41,991 bases of DNA from an uncultured Eggerthellaceae bacterium (GCA_946618265.1 CAMOLA010000011.1:1-41991); one strand, 5' to 3'. Counted from the stretch's first letter, positions 18,301 to 24,893 are shown. Notes: generated from the sequence alone by a model not told the origin. A program made the numbers and translations.

Positions 18301-19741
18301 TGCCCGTCACGGAACCGCCGGTCATATCCACCGTGCCCCTCATGATGTAGATTCCGCCGCCGTCGTCAGCCGCGAAGTTGCCCGCGAAATCCGTGTCGTT
18401 CTTGATGGTCACCGTCTTGCTGGCTGCGTCCACGTACAGTCCGCCGCCGTTGTCGCCGGATTTGTTGTCCCGTATGCTGCAGCCGTCGATGGTCATCGGG
18501 ACATGCGTGTCGATGCCGCCGCCGTTGGTGCCGTCTTTGGCCTCGTTCTTGTCTATCACCACGTTCGTGAGCGTTACGTCGGTGGCGTCCGTATCGCAGA
18601 AGATTCCGCCGCCTGCGCCCTTGGCGCTGTTTTCGGAGATGAAGCCGCCGTTCATGGTCAGTTTTCCGTCGGCGCAAATGCCGCCGCCGGAATTGCTGCA
18701 GCTGTTCTGCGCGATGTGCGTGTCGGTCGCGTCGAAGACGGCCTCATTTGTAATGTAGACTCCGCCGCCGTCGCGTCCCGCCGAGCATCCTACGATGGAG
18801 CCTCCCGTCATCTTGACCGTGCCGCGATGCGCCCGTATGCCGCCGCCGTCGTTTTTGGCCTTGTTGTTCGAGAGCCTCGAATTCTTGATCTCTATCGTCT
18901 TTCCGGACGCGTCGGCGTAGATTCCGCCGCCCGAATCGGTGGAGGTTATTTCGTTGTTGTCGATGACGCATTCCTCTATGGTCATGGCGGCGTGGGTGTC
19001 GATTGCCGCGCCGTTGCCGCTCGACTTGTTGCCGCTCATGGTGACGTTCTTGAGGCTGACCTCCGTGGCCTTGTCCGTGCAGAAGAGGCCGCCTCCCGTT
19101 TTGGCTTTGTTGTCCGAGATGGTGCCGCCGGTCATGATCAGCTTGCCCCTCACGAGGACGCCGCCGCCGGAATCTTCCGCCTTGTTTTCCGTGATGGTGC
19201 CACCTGCGATGGTGCAGACGGAGCCTTCCTGGATGTTGATGCCGCCGCCGTTATTTGCCCAGCCGCCGGTGATCTTGCCGCCGCCGACGCTGTCGACGAT
19301 GGTCAGATTGCCGTTGTTGCGCACCCAGAACACGTGGCCGTCCGAATCCGAAGATGTGCGCCCCCTGTTCAGCTCTTTGCCGTTCAGGTCGATCGTCACG
19401 GTCTTTCCGCTGACGTTGAGGTAGTTTTTGCCGTTTGCATTGATGTTGCCCGCCAGCTGTATCGTCTTCCCGCTGTTCGCGTTGTTGTTGATCGCGTCCT
19501 GAAGCGATTGCCAGCTCGAGACCGCTACGATCTCGGCGGCCTGGAGGGTCATCGGCGTGCCGGCCTTTTCGCCCGCCGCCCCCGCGTCGGCCTGAAGCGC
19601 CATCAGCGTGCCGGCTTCTTTTGGTAGTTGGTCTTGCCCTGCGTCAGGCGCAGCAAAAGCTGGCGCCGACATGCATGCAACTGCCATGCCGAGGGCAAGC
19701 AAGAATACGATGGCGCCTTTCCCGGTTCTTCTCGTCTTCAC
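12335..19741 (-). CDS. Giant secreted protein: beta-helix, ricin-like lectin, PI-PLC X domain, Cys-rich repeats, InlB repeat, FN3/BIG2 tail
   Basis: 2468 residues; GTG start at 19741 with AAAGGGG upstream; signal peptide ends at APAFA (about residue 30). Residues 60-900: about 26 parallel beta-helix coils marked by GGGI/GGGV and NKA-type turns. Residues 1050-1160: ricin-B-like segment with a QxW-type DQKWEI. Residues 1195-1500: PI-PLC X-like domain with INIPSSHDTSAF (H1221), LNQGLRGLDIRIGD and FKIVHSYSD (H1270), the two catalytic histidines of the family, and NPTEFFLFKF. Residues 1600-2155: repeats with LGHDW and CxxCG-type pairs. Residues 2173-2235: InlB B-repeat (EGYTFDGWDTDF). Residues 2290-2468: FN3-like and BIG2-like Lys-rich modules shared with the protein at 30699. 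Probably a cell-surface protein acting on phosphoinositide or GPI-like substrates of host or diet; the substrate is inference. GC is clearly lower between about 14.9 and 18.1 kb than at both ends. Confidence 0.88.
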   Translation of the reverse strand: MKTRRTGKGAIVFLLALGMAVACMSAPAFAAPDAGQDQLPKEAGTLMALQADAGAAGEKAGTPMTLQAAEIVAVSSWQSLQDAINNNANSGKTIQLAGNINANGKNYLNVSGKTVTIDLNGKELNRGRTSSDSDGHVFWVRNNGNLTIVDSVGGGKITGGWANNGGGINIQEGSVCTIAGGTITENKAEDSGGGVLVRGKLIMTGGTISDNKAKTGGGLFCTDKATEVSLKNVTMSGNKSSGNGAAIDTHAAMTIEECVIDNNEITSTDSGGGIYADASGKTIEIKNSRLSNNKAKNDGGGIRAHRGTVKMTGGSIVGCSAGRDGGGVYITNEAVFDATDTHIAQNSCSNSGGGICADGKLTMNGGFISENSAKGAGGGIFCDTDATDVTLTNVVIDKNEAKDGTNGGGIDTHVPMTIDGCSIRDNKSGDNGGGLYVDAASKTVTIKNDTDFAGNFAADDGGGIYIMRGTVDMTGGSVTGSSADDGGGVYVTPNTKFTANNVRINENKTPVHDGAGILNKGEMTLTGCEVSGNTAKRHAGGIWNNASGTTTTIINTHIDGNTAEEDSGGGIYLEAGTIQMTNGSVSGNKSEDGGGLFITSNTTFSAEGTQINKNESTELDGGGLVCKSVFTLTDCEVSENKAKVSGGGIWYNASSKATITNTQIDGNEVSENGGGGVYIQDGQIEMTGGTVSGNKAPDGAGVFVLKHSADKDSDGDFAADGTTFSHNASTNEDGGAVMNKGAITLRNCTIDSNSSVMHGGGVYSNADTGNVDNDVVIENTSFTNNVSGEGGAIYVKDGDMKLKSDAEGETLTFTGNGAGSGGAIFVHDDADAFLEGSSGFEFSKNFAKADGGAIYNDGNLKMANSVKISENKVSDGNGTGIYQIGGLWVKDKPNISDEIFLAQDKTVKVDGSLNDSAVIKVAAEVVERKITENYKSNTGKTELKFFEPASNKYALNYVSDGDNGEIYIKDGAQDFSNAELVPGDALDGVTVKLRPSGSDLAACVKYSKEKVQLDTSKVPDADDVIDELRIDYNPVKDKRQDGDNKHADRNGDRWYLQKAGDNCYRFLYYVRTRDAMPSQDYVLGLKGDLVYVSKKNDNSADQKWEIYKLPDSTYIIKNVGENKYWSANELDELNAADRDKTEVRLREAPLTWWMEVVNKKVQSNGKWVNSSNAVYNEIADTYDTYNQVTLDSKGKKVRSHNWMSHLPDDLYFTDINIPSSHDTSAFSVDDSTIKRCQQYYLDELLNQGLRGLDIRIGDWDGNYGSFKIVHSYSDIYKADGSKLYLEDILQMTFDFLDENPTEFFLFKFQPDIHEDNNAPFIYQYLKNLVTSDQYKNRIYFFNSLDDVPTIGDLRGKLLLHYDCMDEMDELDASDIDDLKDDVDEYAKASDKFSTIENIDQLKNERNWWRVNADDDPETEYWVYDFIETQNDDPGWDPKGDGEFCGRTISRKTIELWHENNTSQTPFGDPVESPNFFDGQWWSHKWGNKWRDMKNDLISQYSAYHLKQNVESRGKKAWIKLTNYCTKCPFAYPTWSAHELHPVLLELLHSGEFMTAHDGYAGECRFNFADKNLCWSTYRLNFMRNSGYEQLQRCVLGEPVKENETLPTCTAEGSYDLVTKCTSHDEEVEVSRNHVTVKPLGHDWDDGKLTKPATQFDAGVITYTCKRDGCGATKTVAISPTHAEHEWSEVEYAWEKDGSKVKASRSCTVCGLMESETAVLDESGTGGPGKVTKEVTKQATCEEAGKATYTAEFENSSVFQSASVELEDSPALGHDWEKDGDASVEPSCETEGKTVYRCKRGCGETIEKTLPALDHEWPDDHDPDFVEVKNSVEPTCESEGGYTEVYKCKRCKTPLTEVGFVIAALGHDWGEWKLVEAQGDTPAHYKRVCNNDSTHFECKDAEPPAGADLTEVAEAPATCTQAGTMKHWEYKVGGGEAQAGDETQGGFADRYFVQMEEGDTATPDITLDDGTRLKEVDKEDIVIPALGHQWGEITYAWSDDGQSVTASRDCVREECTGTDGAPAHEEETASVEQGTIAAEVDTPASCTALGTHLYTPTFSNQDFEKSKDTKTVEDIPMVSHDWTSPTYDWADDYSKVTATRKCRNCSETETETASQENGKITKETVEEATETATGKTAYKANFENTAFEQQVKTEIIPMVNPGTDTQDDPEVPVEAFTVTFVDGQGNLLKTETIEKGGAATPPDDPTREGYTFDGWDTDFSNVTSDLTVKAKWKENPAPEPGSDPNQMGIDGTPVGLGASAAAADRAITSMTADKDLAGSVFSKLAPKSLKQKKASINLKWSKVDKAKKYVIYGNKCGNKNAPKKLATVTGNATVFKTIAGMKLKKGTYYKFIIVALDENNNVVSTSKLLHVATKGGKVGNHKKVTVKKAVITKAKKLKKGKSLRIKAKAVPQSKKLKVKKHVAVRYESTDKNIATVSKKGVVKAKRKGTCYVYAFAQDGAFKKIKVKVS

Positions 19742-19868
19742 GGTCGTCGCCCCTTTCGTCCCGTTGCGTTGTTATGTCTTATGGTCATGCAAGTTGATAA
19801 GAATCCTTTGCCGTTCATAAGCATTTATACGCATTTATAGGCAAGTTTGTCCCATCCTCGGCGCGGCG
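19742..19868 (-). promoter_or_regulatory. Upstream region of the giant secreted protein gene
   Basis: AT-rich stretch. On the minus strand it contains TATAAATGCG immediately followed by TATAAATGC (about 19826-19845), giving two possible -10 boxes 10 bp apart, roughly 90 bp before the GTG start. No good -35 hexamer could be chosen. Confidence 0.3.
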
Positions 19869-20077
19869 CACTTGCGGAATATCCCGCCACCTTCCCGCCA
19901 AACGGGCACAATATGGCGCAAGTGAGGCGGAAATGGCAGGATAGGGCGCATGTGCGGCAACACTTGCGCGATATCCCGCCAAATACGGCGCACTTGGTTG
20001 ATATCTCGCCAGTTCGGCGCCCCCTCGGCAGAATAAGCCGCAAGTGCGCCATGCCACGGCAGAATAACACGCAAGTG
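19869..20077. repeat. Cluster of seven 20-bp repeats in mixed orientation
   Basis: Core CACTTGCG, two variable bases, ATAT, then CCCGCC or CTGCC. Forward copies: 19869-19888, 19961-19980, 19991-20010. Reverse copies: 19904-19924, 19935-19954, 20027-20046, 20058-20077. The order is + - - + + - -, with centre distances of 26-36 bp. Spacers are unrelated. The cluster lies between the promoter side of the giant secreted gene and palindrome copy 3. No translated frame across it looks like a protein. Confidence 0.75.
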
Positions 20078-20096
20078 TACTGTGACGCAGCGCGAA

Positions 20097-20125
20097 TGGG
20101 TCACGCAACCTGGTTGGGTGACCCA
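20097..20125. repeat. 29-bp extragenic palindrome, copy 3
   Basis: Outer arms TGGGTCA and TGACCCA, inner CAACC and GGTTG. It sits 24 bp beyond the stop of the minus-strand remnant ending at 20149. Confidence 0.85.
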
Positions 20126-20148
20126 TTCGCCGGGAACTGGAGAAGGCT

Positions 20149-20306
20149 TTATGGGTCGGTCGAGCGCTTCCCGCGGGCGATGCCGGAATCGCGCATCGCC
20201 TCGAGCAGCCTGCGCGCCTCCTCCTTGCCGCCGCCGTTCAGGACGTCGAGCACGTGCCAGGCGCCCTTCGCGCTCTCCCTGTCGAAGCGCGACGGCACGG
20301 CGCGGT
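20149..20306 (-). pseudogene. Unidentified coding remnant fused behind the ltrA fragment
   Basis: Minus-strand frame reading VPSRFDRESAKGAWHVLDVL, NGGGKEEARRLLEAMRDSGI and ARGKRSTDP to a stop at 20149. It is well-formed coding-like sequence of about 50 residues with helical character. It is out of frame with the ltrA fragment and has no start of its own. I do not recognise the source protein; it is probably the C-terminal part of a gene whose front was lost in the same rearrangement. Confidence 0.4.
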
Positions 20307-20474
20307 TCACGTGTACGAGAACGTGAACGAGAGCCACTGCCCGAAGGTAAACGACCCGCCTTCCACATGATGCATCGTGGAGGTGAGGACCCCGAGGCAG
20401 TACACGAGCATCACGTCGTAGAACAGCTCTATGCTCGACACGCCCTTCGCAGGCGAGAATCTTCGATGGTCCAT
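20307..20474 (-). pseudogene. Truncated second copy of the LtrA-family gene
   Basis: From ATG 20474 (GGGAAGGCGAC upstream, like the intact gene) the frame encodes KGVSSIELFYDVMLVYCLGV and then LTSTMHHVEGGSF, nearly identical to residues 10-45 of the LtrA protein at 6543. It stops after WLSFTFSYT, where the intact copy goes on with MVILQTWVF. Only 55 of about 418 codons remain. The break is at about 20307. Confidence 0.75.
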
Positions 20475-20635
20475 GTCGCCTTCCCAGTATCGGCCCAGAA
20501 TGACACGATTGCCGATTACGCGCCAAATACGAATTCGAAATACAATTTGTTGTAACAAAAACAGTATATTGCGTTTTGCGATATTCATGGTCTGATTGAC
20601 AAACGGAAGTACTGAATTACGGAATGTTGCCTTGA

Positions 20636-20644
20636 TGGTATACT
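20636..20644 (+). promoter_or_regulatory. Extended -10 promoter for the lipoprotein gene
   Basis: TGG followed by TATACT forms an extended -10 element (TGnTATAnT) 33 bp before the lipoprotein ATG. A TTGACA at 20597 is too far away to pair with it. The leader of roughly 27 nt still contains the GGAGG ribosome binding site. Confidence 0.45.
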
Positions 20645-20677
20645 CTGCGCGTCATCTCACGGATTGGAGGAAACACC

Positions 20678-21586
20678 ATGAAACGCACCACCATCTGCAT
20701 CGCGGCGGCGCTCGTGACGGCGCTGGCAGCAGGCACTCTGGCCGGGTGCGGCGGGCAATCGTCGTCGGCGAGCGCATCCGCTTCGGCATCGTCGAGCGCG
20801 TCCGCCTCGGCGTCCGCGGCGTCGGCGCAGTCAACCGAGGAGCTCGTCGCCGAGTTCAAGGACGCCGCCGAGAAGGTGCCCGCCTACAAGTCGGTCACGA
20901 TAACCGCTGAGGAGAGCTCGACCGCCAAGGACAGCGACACGGGCAAGGACGAGACCGTAACCGAGACGACCGTCTACAAGTTCGACGAGACCGGCGACGC
21001 GCTCAAGACCAGCATCGACGCCGAGGTCGCCGGCGTCAAGCTGAAGTACGTCACCGACGGCGATAAGGCCGTGTTCGTCTCCGACGGGCCCGTCTACTCG
21101 GGCACCGTCGAGCAGTTCGACCTCCCGTCGGCGGGCGGCCCGGGGGCCTACCTGGACGACGTCATCGGCGACCTCGACAAGCTGGCCGCATGCGCCGCGA
21201 GCGTCGAGAAGATGGAGTCGCACGGCCTGACCTTCTACACGCTCACGCTCGACCCCGAGAAGTACATCGCATTCGACGAGTCCCTGAAGCTGCTGGCCGA
21301 TTACGGCTCGCCGGTCGTGGAGGCCGTCATCACCGTGGGCTTCGACGAGGACGGCAGCATCGGCTCGATCGACAAGAAGGTCGCCTACAGCGACGTCACC
21401 GCCGTGAAGAACCTGGTGTTCTCCGACTACGGCGCCACCACGGTCGAGGACCTGCCGGCTGCCGACAAGACCTACGAGGAGATGGAAGCCGACATGCAGG
21501 AGAAGCTCGACGCCCTGAGCGAAGAGTTCGATCTGGCCGACGACTCCGAGGGCGAGGAGAGCTCCTCCTCGGCCGCTGCCAAGTAA
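20678..21586 (+). CDS. Lipoprotein with Ser/Ala linker
   Basis: 302 residues from ATG 20678 with TTGGAGGAAACACC upstream. Type II signal peptide MKRTTICIAAALVTALAAGT ends in lipobox LAGC (Cys24). A low-complexity Ser/Ala stretch (residues 28-50) tethers the folded part. Residues 52-260 look like the LolA/LprG-like beta-sandwich lipoproteins of actinobacteria: a helix STEELVAEFKDAAEKVPAYK followed by repeated strands (SVTITAEES, VYKFDETGD, VKLKYVTDGDKAVFVSD). The C-terminus is acidic and Ser-rich. Such proteins often carry or sense lipids at the membrane, but the family call is by pattern only. A hairpin at 21609 separates it from the UbiB-like gene. Confidence 0.75.
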   Translation: MKRTTICIAAALVTALAAGTLAGCGGQSSSASASASASSSASASASAASAQSTEELVAEFKDAAEKVPAYKSVTITAEESSTAKDSDTGKDETVTETTVYKFDETGDALKTSIDAEVAGVKLKYVTDGDKAVFVSDGPVYSGTVEQFDLPSAGGPGAYLDDVIGDLDKLAACAASVEKMESHGLTFYTLTLDPEKYIAFDESLKLLADYGSPVVEAVITVGFDEDGSIGSIDKKVAYSDVTAVKNLVFSDYGATTVEDLPAADKTYEEMEADMQEKLDALSEEFDLADDSEGEESSSSAAAK

Positions 21587-21608
21587 CCACCGCTATCCGA
21601 GAAGGGCC

Positions 21609-21651
21609 ACAGGAAAGGGCGCGAGGCACCGGGCTTCGCACGCTTTCCTGT
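21609..21651 (+). terminator. Hairpin between lipoprotein and second UbiB-like gene
   Basis: ACAGGAAAG at 21609-21617 pairs exactly with CTTTCCTGT at 21643-21651, with further partial pairing inside. It starts 22 bp after the lipoprotein stop. No long U-run. Confidence 0.5.
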
Positions 21652-21734
21652 CCCCATTGTCCAGCTATCTTATGTAGAATACGACCAGACCAGAAACTGT
21701 TCGATTGGCGACAGAACTCGGAGGTTCGCAGCAT

Positions 21735-23504
21735 ATGTCAGGATTCATATCGGCACTCATCAAGCAGCGCAGGGACGCGAAGAAGGCAGGCCCCGACACC
21801 AGCGGCCGCCTGAAGGAGATCATCGACATCATCCGCAAGTACGACTACGACGACGGCATCACGCCCGAGATCGTGGTGGGCATCATCCAGGACCTCGGCC
21901 CCACCGCCGTCAAGATCGGCCAGATCGCCTCGCAGCAGTCCGAGTACATCCCGCCCGACTACGCGGACGCGCTGGCCAAGCTGCGCTCGAGCGTGGCGCC
22001 CATGGGCATGGAGACCGTGCGCGCCCAGATCGAGAAGCACTTGGGCAAGCCCGTCGAGGAGCTCTTCGCCACCTTCGACGACCACCCGTTGGGCTCGGCG
22101 TCGATCGGCCAGGTGCACAGGGCCACGCTCTTCGACGGCACGGTCGTGGCGGTGAAGGTCCGCCGCCCCGGCGTCGTGGACACGGTGGCGCGCGACTTCG
22201 CGCTCATCGAGAAGGTGCTCGACTCGTTTTTGAAGGACGGCGTCGGCGGCATCGACATCAAGGCGCTCATCCTGGAGCTCGAGAAGACCTCCAAGATCGA
22301 GCTCGACTTCACCAACGAGGCCACCAACCTCGAGAGGTTCTGGGCGAACAACGCCGAGCGCCCCGTCCAGTCGCCGAAGTGCTACCGCGACTACACTAAC
22401 GAGGCGATCCTGACCGAGGACTTCGTCACGGGGCACGAGGCCGGCGACATCGCCTACATCGACACGCTCGACGACGACGAGCGCGACCGCATCGCCGCGC
22501 TTGTGGCTGACAACTTCGCCAGCCAGGTGCTCATCGACGGCTACTACCACGCCGACCCCCACTCGGGCAACGTGCTGATCAAGGAGCCCGAGCCCAAGGA
22601 GGCTGCCGCGGAAGCACCCGCCGAAACGGCCGCAGAGGGCGAAGTTGACGCCGCGCCCGCCGAAGGCACGACCGAGGAAGGCGCGCTGCAGCTGCCCGAC
22701 CACGGAGTGGAGTGGATCGACTTCGGCATGATGGGCGTGCTCACCGTCCAGCAGCGCCAGATCCTGCTCGACCTGGTCACCTCCATCGTCATGCAGGACG
22801 CCTACAGCCTGAAGCGCACGGTGATGAAGGCCGCCGTGCCCCAGGGCGAGATCGACCACGGCGCGATGCTCGAGATGTGCGAGGAGATGTGCGGCCAGTA
22901 CACCGGCGGCGACTTCGGCGACTTCGATCTGGGAGACCTGCTAGGCTCGGTCATCGGCGGCCTGCAGGACGAGAGCTACAAGATCGACCCGTTCCTCACC
23001 AACCTCGCGCGCGGCATCACCGCCGCCGAGGGCACCGTGAAGACCTTGAGCCCCCGCGTGAACATCCTGAACTACTTCATCGACAAGGTGGACGTCGGCA
23101 TAGGCCTCGACCTCGACTTCGCCAACATGAGCGACGAGCAGCTGGCGGAGCTGAACGGCCCCATCGCCATGGAGCTGGTGAAGTTCCTCGACAACACCTC
23201 GAAGTCGGCCGCCAAGACCGCCGAGACCCTCGACATGCTGGAGAAGGGCCAGGTGCGCGTGCGCACCGACTTCGGCTTCGAGCAGAAGGCCTTGGGCAAC
23301 GTGGAGGACCTGGTCGCCTACGCCGTGAGAGCGCTTCTGGTCGTGGCGTTCTTCATCGGCTCGTGCCTGCTGTGCACGGTGCCGATAAACGCGATGGAGA
23401 CCACGCCGTTCCTGGTCGCCTTCCCAATCGTGGGCTCCATAGGCTACGTGGTCAGCATCTTCTTCGCGTGGCGCCTCTACAAGGCCATGAAGAAGGACAA
23501 GTAG
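21735..23504 (+). CDS. ABC1/UbiB/AarF-family protein kinase-like membrane protein, copy 2
   Basis: 589 residues from ATG 21735; ribosome binding site GGAGGTTCG as in copy 1. Nearly the same protein as the one at 4488 over long runs, with the same motifs: VKIGQIASQQSEYIP, LGSASIGQVHRATLFDGTVV, FTNEATNLERF, YHADPHSGNVL and WIDFGMMG. The Ala/Glu-rich linker between catalytic loop and DFG is present but shorter (about 40 residues, 284-322). The C-terminus again has two membrane segments, ending YKAMKKDK. The copies differ most in the linker, around LDLDFANMSDEQLAELNG, and in the membrane tail. Both keep all catalytic motifs, so both may be active. It ends 24 bp before an IS66 terminal repeat. Confidence 0.88.
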   Translation: MSGFISALIKQRRDAKKAGPDTSGRLKEIIDIIRKYDYDDGITPEIVVGIIQDLGPTAVKIGQIASQQSEYIPPDYADALAKLRSSVAPMGMETVRAQIEKHLGKPVEELFATFDDHPLGSASIGQVHRATLFDGTVVAVKVRRPGVVDTVARDFALIEKVLDSFLKDGVGGIDIKALILELEKTSKIELDFTNEATNLERFWANNAERPVQSPKCYRDYTNEAILTEDFVTGHEAGDIAYIDTLDDDERDRIAALVADNFASQVLIDGYYHADPHSGNVLIKEPEPKEAAAEAPAETAAEGEVDAAPAEGTTEEGALQLPDHGVEWIDFGMMGVLTVQQRQILLDLVTSIVMQDAYSLKRTVMKAAVPQGEIDHGAMLEMCEEMCGQYTGGDFGDFDLGDLLGSVIGGLQDESYKIDPFLTNLARGITAAEGTVKTLSPRVNILNYFIDKVDVGIGLDLDFANMSDEQLAELNGPIAMELVKFLDNTSKSAAKTAETLDMLEKGQVRVRTDFGFEQKALGNVEDLVAYAVRALLVVAFFIGSCLLCTVPINAMETTPFLVAFPIVGSIGYVVSIFFAWRLYKAMKKDK

Positions 23505-23527
23505 GCAGCACCGAGAGAGGAAACAAC

Positions 23528-23835
23528 GTAAGCGGTAATTGACCGACGCCGCCGATGGCGCGGAACGTCCGCGGACAGTCCGCGCAGCCTCCTTGGGGCG
23601 TCCGCGGAGGCCCCCTTAGCCCTCGTCCAGCGCGCTCGGGTCGACGTCCGCTAACGGTTCGAGCATCGGATCGGGTTCGCCAGCCTCGGCGGGCGTCATC
23701 CTGCACGACCCGGGCACGTCCGGCGACCACGGCATGTAGCGCGCCAGGACGGACTGGTCGCCAGCCTCGGGCGTGTTCGGCAGCTCCTCCAGCAGCCACT
23801 CCAGGTAGCGCATCGGCATCATGCCATTGAACCAG
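23528..23835 (-). mobile_element. IS66-family remnant (tnpC 3' end and terminal repeat)
   Basis: The minus-strand frame ending at 23616 reads MPMRYLEWLLEELPN, then LARYMPWSPDVPGSCR and ADVDPSALDEG. This is the C-terminal IS66 Orf C pattern (YLEWLLxELPN ... LPWS..VPxxCR). Only about 70 codons survive. Beyond the stop, GTAAGCGG at 23528-23535 matches the GTAAGCG that opens IS66 terminal inverted repeats, so one true element end is present. The rest of the element and the other end are missing; the break is next to a partial and a full copy of the 29-bp palindrome. Confidence 0.65.
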
Positions 23836-23894
23836 GTTGGGTGCTCCATTGGCCTCTCCCGATTGTGGGTCACCCAACCTGGTTGCCTGACCCA
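23830..23894. repeat. 29-bp extragenic palindrome, copy 4, with a half copy beside it
   Basis: The full unit is at 23866-23894 (outer arms TGGGTCA and TGACCCA). A half unit, AACCAGGTTGGGTG, lies at 23830-23843 in opposite orientation. The full copy is 63 bp upstream of the first fic gene. Confidence 0.8.
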
Positions 23895-23957
23895 TGAAAC
23901 GACTTGTGGTAATGTGTTCCGCATGCGAGGGGAAGCTATTTGATCGAGGAGGCCTGG

Positions 23958-24857
23958 GTGTCGGCTGACAGCTTCGACGGTTTCGAGTACAAGCACATCG
24001 ACGACGTGGCCGATCGAGAGGCGCGCCGTCGCTATTGGGCATGCGCCATCGGATTGCAGGCCGTCGATGGGCTCGAGGTGTCGGACTACTTGCATGCTGT
24101 GGCGCAAAGCTACGTGGAAGGGGAGCGAAGCCTCGACGAGACTGGCGAGCTTGTGCGCGCTTATCACACGCCCGGAGCTGTCGGCTATGATGCGAGCGCG
24201 GAGGGCTCGCGCGAGGCCGACCTTGTGAGCCAGCGCATCGCCGAGGTCCTCGCGCGTGGGACGTTCGCGCTTGTGCCCGACATGCCACGCATTATCCACC
24301 GCCAGCTGTTCGGCGACCTTCCGCGTGATGTCTATCGGCCGGGGGATTACAAGCTCGAGCCGCTCGTGAAGCAGGAGGAGATCCTCAACGGCGACAGCGT
24401 GCTCTACGCCGATCCAACGCTCGTTGAGCAGTCGCTGCATTACCTGTTCGAACAGGAACGTGAGGCCGGCGACTACGGGTTGACGCTTGCGGGCGCCGAG
24501 CTCGCACGCTTCGCCCGTTTCGTCGGGCTTGTCTGGCAGGTGCATCCCTTTCAGGAGGGGAACACGCGCACGGTGGCGGTGCTTGCGGTCCTGTACCTGC
24601 GCCAGCTCGGCTTCGACGTCGGCAACGAACCCTTCGAGCATCATGCGCGTTACTTCCGGGATGCGCTCGTACGCGCGAACTACCGCAATGCGGCTGCGGG
24701 CGTGCTCCCCGAAACGGCCTATCTCGAAGGGTTCTTCGACAATCTTGTCAACGGCGCTGCGCATCCGATGGACCGCGCAGAACTCGTTTGCCCGACCCTG
24801 TTCGACAACCCTGGCCTGCTGCGCAATGTGAGCCCGTCGCTCGCTTTGCGCCAATGA
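23958..24857 (+). CDS. Fic-domain protein with HPFxEGNTR motif
   Basis: 299 residues from GTG 23958 (AGGAGG at 23947-23952, 5-base spacing); a TTG at 23940 behind AGGGGA is a possible alternative. The Fic active-site motif is HPFQEGNTRTVAV (about residue 197), with the catalytic His and the EGN anion-hole residues. The usual GNGR is GNTR and the second Arg is replaced, a variant also known from other Fic proteins. The N-terminal third (AIGLQAVDGLEVSDYLHAVA, then SYVEGERSLDETGELVRAYH) resembles the VbhA-like antitoxin helix bundle fused to some Fic proteins. Fic enzymes transfer AMP or other nucleotide moieties to Ser/Thr/Tyr of target proteins. The gene sits between two same-orientation 29-bp palindromes. 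Confidence 0.8.
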   Translation: MSADSFDGFEYKHIDDVADREARRRYWACAIGLQAVDGLEVSDYLHAVAQSYVEGERSLDETGELVRAYHTPGAVGYDASAEGSREADLVSQRIAEVLARGTFALVPDMPRIIHRQLFGDLPRDVYRPGDYKLEPLVKQEEILNGDSVLYADPTLVEQSLHYLFEQEREAGDYGLTLAGAELARFARFVGLVWQVHPFQEGNTRTVAVLAVLYLRQLGFDVGNEPFEHHARYFRDALVRANYRNAAAGVLPETAYLEGFFDNLVNGAAHPMDRAELVCPTLFDNPGLLRNVSPSLALRQ

Positions 24858-24864
24858 GGTTGAG

Positions 24865-24893
24865 CGGGTCACCCAACCTGGTTGCCTGACCCA
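24865..24893. repeat. 29-bp extragenic palindrome, copy 5
   Basis: Same orientation as copy 4 and only 8 bp after the fic stop codon. Outer arms cGGGTCA and TGACCCA, inner CAACC and GGTTG. The distance from copy 4 is 999 bp. Confidence 0.85.

Noticed and set aside
19869..20077. CRISPR array
   Set aside because: Repeats alternate in orientation, spacers are only 6-16 bp, and no cas genes are near.
19815..20126. 103-codon minus-strand frame through the seven-copy repeat cluster
   Set aside because: All frames are open there because of the repeats; no ribosome binding site, and the translation changes character with each repeat orientation.
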